From NCBI RefSeq assembly GCF_042453785.1, contig NC_091674.1, positions 24,630,001 through 24,694,000 of the forward strand: a stretch of 64,000 nucleotides of DNA, written 5' to 3'. Both the position numbers and the translations under genes were made by a program. Positions within the stretch are counted from its first letter, which is position 1, and each line of letters opens with the position of its first letter. Source of the DNA: Malus domestica. Its lineage: Eukaryota; Streptophyta; Magnoliopsida; Rosales; Rosaceae. Of the stretch, positions 60,617 through 64,000 are shown piece after piece. Below the pieces are notes generated by a model. It saw only the letters and a list, made by a program, of their open reading frames with translations. It was not told the origin of the DNA and searched no databases.

Positions 60617-61116
60617 CTTTTCCGGGTTGCAGGAGGGGTTTTGGGGGAAGAAGATGAACATGGAGGAAGGAGAAGGGGGAGGGAAGGTGAGTGCGGGTGC
60701 GGGGAGAAGACGAACTGGTTGCAGGATTGGGGATCTGGGAAGGAAGGGTCGCGGGTTGGAGGGGTGTGTTCTGGTTTTGGGGTGGGGGACGCGGGTTGGG
60801 GGTTGTGTTCTGGTTTTGGGGTGGGGGACGCGGGTGGGGTGGGGTGGGGGGGGGTACAGGGGTGGTTTATTTTAGTTTTATTTTATTTTATTTATTTATT
60901 TAGAAGATTTAGGTTTTTTTTTTAAATTAAATTTTTTTGCCACCTGACATACATTTGGCAGCCACGTCAGCACTTAACGAATTATGGATGAAAAATGTAA
61001 CGGAAGTATTATTTTGAAATAAAATGGTACGTGAGGTATGAAAGTGAAATGTGTTAAAGATGTTGTATGAGTTTGTGCAAGACCTCAAACCTGAGAGGTT
61101 ACTGTGTAATTTACCT
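60167..61116. mobile_element. Mutator-like long-TIR element with G-rich core
   Basis: The arms 60167-60360 and 60930-61116 are inverted repeats of about 190 bases (ends GAGTAAATTACACAG and AGGTAAATTACACAG read inward). The flanks AATTTTTTAT (60157-60166) and AATTTTTAT (61117-61125) fit a 9-base target duplication with one T slipped. The core holds a T run of about 35 (60581-60616), purine-rich and G-rich tracts, and no transposase. Open frames in the core are low-complexity glycine-rich translations and are not called as genes. Confidence 0.8.
60755..60860 (+). repeat. G-rich tandem repeat, G-quadruplex-prone
   Basis: Two copies of 'gtgttctggttttggggtgg' followed by 'gggacgcgggt' (near 60768 and 60808) run into a ggggtggggtggggggggg tract. 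Many runs of three or more G on one strand within 100 bases should form quadruplexes. Confidence 0.85.
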
Positions 61117-62670
61117 AATTTTTATTTTAATTCTCTGTGAGAATCTGCATCCACCACCTAAAACGCTCAATCTCTGCAAACCGACTGGAATTTTTACAAT
61201 TGTTGCCTGTGGGTTCATTGGGCCGGAAAGATGAGACATGGTAGAGAAGAAGAGAGAGAAAGATTGTTTAAGTTCATCGACATGGGCGGAGCCATGAAAG
61301 GATCATAATGGTCTCGAGCCTACCTGGCATTTTTTCACACAAAAAATTAGAATTATTCTTATAATTTTCAAAGATTTTTCTTAGGATTAGGGCTCCAACT
61401 GGAATTTTTTCTTTATTATTTTCACTGGGTTTGATTTGAGTCTGGTGTCTCTTTTGTAGTTAACTAGCAACACTGTGAGTTTTGCAGAACTTAGGTGATC
61501 AGAAGAGAGAGAGTAGGTGAGATAGTTGGTTTTTATTTTTATATTTGCTTTATTCTCCTTCTCATTCCTTCCATCTTCCGCTTGCCATTTACAAGAACTT
61601 TAAATTGTATCTGAGTCATGATACTAGGCATGAGAGTTGAGTTGAGGAAAACAATGACAAGAACGACGTTACACCAAACCCAAATAATGGTGGTCGTAGC
61701 TTAGGACACGACACAACCTAATTTTTCTTATATCAAGAGAGTATTTTAGGGTGAGATTTTTAGGCTCCTCCTGAGCTACTGTTCATCGGGTTGGGGAGAC
61801 GAGAGGTTGGAGGAGAGAGAGACCAACTTTAACATTTTTATTTAGTAGACCTAAACAGGAATATTAATTGCTGAGTAGAAAAAACACGCGTCTAGTAAGT
61901 TGCTTGAAACTCACTTTTAAGACAAGTCTGCCAAGCATATTTCTATATATAGAAAGAGAGATATAGGACATACATGAGAATTTGTGAAATTTTAAACTTA
62001 GTACACAACTCTTTACTCTAAAATTTTGATAAAAGTAATAAAGAATTTACAACTTAAGTGATTGAAAGCGCTTGTTCCTGTATTCAAATTTCCTACCGCA
62101 ATATTACTTGTATTAATGAATTAGAAACTCTGAGTCGCCCTTGATTCCATTTACTATATGTTGTCTTTCTAGTCACTCATTCTATTCCATCAAAACCATC
62201 TTTGTCTTTTTCTTTCTCCTTTTCTTTTTTTTATCACTTGCCAAACAAAGCATAAATTAAAATGCATTTAAATCATCTCTTGTTAATATACATCTCTCCA
62301 AAAGTCGAATACATAATTTGTAGTTAATCACACTCGGAAAATATGGATAACTACTAACCTAAATCACAGTTTTGCTTTTGCCAACAGCCCAAGTATTAGC
62401 AAAACTACTATTACAAGAGGCACTTTTGAGCTAACCTGCTTTTTATTTTCCCGGGAAAACCAAACGGAATAACCGTCGACTTCATGATTGTGTACAATTA
62501 CCATAAAACCCTCTCGTGGGTTCATTTTACTGAGCTAATTTTGCAATAAATCAAGGACAAATCGGACATTTACGAAGGTTCAAGAATCAAGAACTATATA
62601 GCCTTACACAACAAGCTTCTCGGTGCTTTCTTTCATTTCTTCTCTTACAATCTTTCAAACTCCTCACTTT
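61117..62670. other. Intergenic region upstream of the O-fucosyltransferase gene
   Basis: AT-rich with no recognisable gene. A 'gggcggagccatgaaagg' fragment near 61283 resembles the end of a dispersed repeat also seen at 42330-42350. The last 200 bases are the likely promoter. Confidence 0.4.
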
Positions 62671-62671
62671 C

Positions 62672-62731
<60 letters not shown>

Positions 62732-62732
62732 A
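62672..62732 (+). repeat. C-run and (CT)n microsatellite in the O-fucosyltransferase leader
   Basis: Twelve C residues then about 24 CT dinucleotides with one TTT interruption, ending about 75 bases before the start codon. Probably within the 5' UTR. Confidence 0.9.
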
Positions 62733-62806
62733 AAAACCCAAAATTTACAGAAAACAGAGCTTCTTCCAAAACCCCAATTACAGAGAAGCACCACTCTGTA
62801 ATTTCC

Positions 62807-63915
62807 ATGGCGAAAGCAAGAAACTTGAAGGCTTCCACATTCACCACAAACCCACCACCGCCGCCGCCATTCTTCCACCTACTTCCATTCACTCCGCTCA
62901 CCGCCTTCCTCTTCTCCCCGAAAACCCTCCGCCACCGAAACCCGATGCTCTGCAGCAACAGCAAGCACCCATTAGCCGTCCCAATCTTCTACCTCTCCCT
63001 CCTATTTTCCATCACTTTCTTGGGAATTTCCTTTCTCACCCTCGTCCCCTCATACCCTCCTCTCCTCCCCTGTTCCCATTTCTCCTCTCCAACTCCTTCT
63101 CCCACTTCTCCAGTTTCTGCCACCAAAGGAGAGGAAGATAATGACCGGCCGAGCCTGTCAACCAGTGCAATGGTACCGCTGCCTGCTCGCGGGGCTTTCG
63201 GGAACCTTTCAGAGGCGGAAAGGGAGTTCTGGCAGCAGCCCAGAGGTGAAAATTACCGGCCCTGCTTGGATTTCAGCCTCGGGTATCGGAGAATCTCTCC
63301 CAGGATTTCTGAGGAGAAAAGGAGGTTCTTGGTGGTGGTGGCGTCAGGAGGTTTGAACCAGCAGAGGAATCAGATTGTTGATGCTGTCGTCATTGCAAGA
63401 ATTCTTGGAGCTGCATTGGTTGTTCCAGTATTGCAGATCAATCTGATTTGGGGAGACGAAAGGTTTGCCATATGCGTTTTTTTTTTCCTAATTTTTAAAT
63501 CATGTTTTGATGTTGTTCTTGGTCCGTTTTGGTCAATTTGGTTATGTTAAAACATGATTTCTAGATTCTGGTACCAAAATTGGACATTGATTTTGTTCGA
63601 TTCTTCGTGTTTAGCAAGAAAGTCATTGTTTTCGCATAAAAAATAAGCATAAAACAAGCGGCTTTGGAATCATCTACTAGTATTTTAATAGGGGTTGATT
63701 CTGTCGAATGCTTGTGCTGATCGGTTTGTTTTTATTGAATTTGCAGTGAGTTCTCGGACATTTTCGATGTGGCACATTTCAAAAGGACTTTACAAGCTGA
63801 TGTACGAATTGTATCGTCTCTTCCCTCCACACATTTGATGTCAAGACAGACAATCGAAAACAAGATTCCGCACGACGTTACTCCACAGTGGATCCATAGC
63901 AGATTCTACAATCAA
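62807..63915 (+). CDS. O-fucosyltransferase family protein, first two exons (partial)
   Basis: The ATG at 62807 opens exon 1 (62807-63462), which joins in phase to exon 2 (63747-63915, then GT). The gene continues beyond the window. The N-terminus is cytosolic, with one membrane segment (LAVPIFYLSLLFSITFLGISFLTLV, about residues 58-82), the type II anchor of Golgi glycosyltransferases. A Pro/Ser-rich stem follows. The catalytic domain starts FLVVVASGGLNQQRNQIVDAVVIARILGAALVVPVL, the N-terminal GDP-fucose-binding block of plant GT65-related O-fucosyltransferases. Exon 2 reads SEFSDIFDVAHFKRTLQADVRIV, as in the family. The substrate is unknown. The later His/Arg catalytic motifs lie outside the window. 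Confidence 0.9.
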
Positions 63916-64000
63916 GTACGGAACATCTCTCATATTAATTATTACCAGTCTTCGGGTTGAGATATGAACTGAACTAAGAAAGAAAATAATTTTCCTACTT

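Noticed and set aside
60515..60925. Open frames of up to 136 codons in the G-rich core
   Set aside because: They are glycine/phenylalanine-rich low-complexity translations of G and T runs within a transposon core, with no conserved domain.

Overview
The window looks like nuclear DNA of a dicot tree. I think Rosaceae is most likely, probably apple or pear (Maleae). This rests on intron-rich plant genes with GT-AG introns, on the repeat families, and on my recollection of similar repeats in apple and pear. It was not checked by a search.

Five host genes can be modelled. An F-box/DUF295 gene (29-1294, minus) is split by a single in-frame TAG. A seven-exon leucine-rich-repeat receptor-like pseudokinase (2617-5486, minus) gives a 743-residue protein. 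NOP56 (46477-49500, plus) has eight exons and 547 residues. A cytosolic-type adenylate kinase (50922-53359, plus) has six exons and 248 residues. An M18 aspartyl aminopeptidase (54281-57595, minus) has eleven exons and 486 residues. A plant protein O-fucosyltransferase-like gene starts at 62807 (plus) and runs off the right edge. A terpene synthase relic (41944-42330, minus) is clearly broken. The modelled exons join in phase, which supports these models.

The block from about 5.8 to 45 kb is a transposon graveyard. A Helitron of about 7.5 kb (7856-15338, minus) carries an eight-exon RPA70-like gene but no visible Rep/helicase. A partial LARD-like LTR element lies at 15964-18017. A Ty1/copia element with LTRs and a GGAGT target duplication spans 30287-34714. 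Remnants of transposase-associated genes lie at 27.5-28.5 kb and 42.3-44.6 kb.

The most striking objects are two copies, in opposite orientation (19169-27225 plus, 34812-41848 minus), of one chimera. Each has an RTE-clade LINE, then a LARD-derived segment of about 4.2-4.5 kb in antisense, then a second RTE 3' end with a (TTG)n tail. Both copies share the same internal junctions. Copy A as a whole is flanked by a 16-bp target duplication, and a related unoccupied site is present at 6412-6427. This suggests the chimera moved as one unit.

The right third (45-64 kb) is gene-rich, with smaller insertions. These are a SINE interrupted by a Mutator-like MITE, a SINE inside an aminopeptidase intron, an 8-bp-TSD hAT-like element, another SINE, and a long-TIR Mutator-like element with a very G-rich core.
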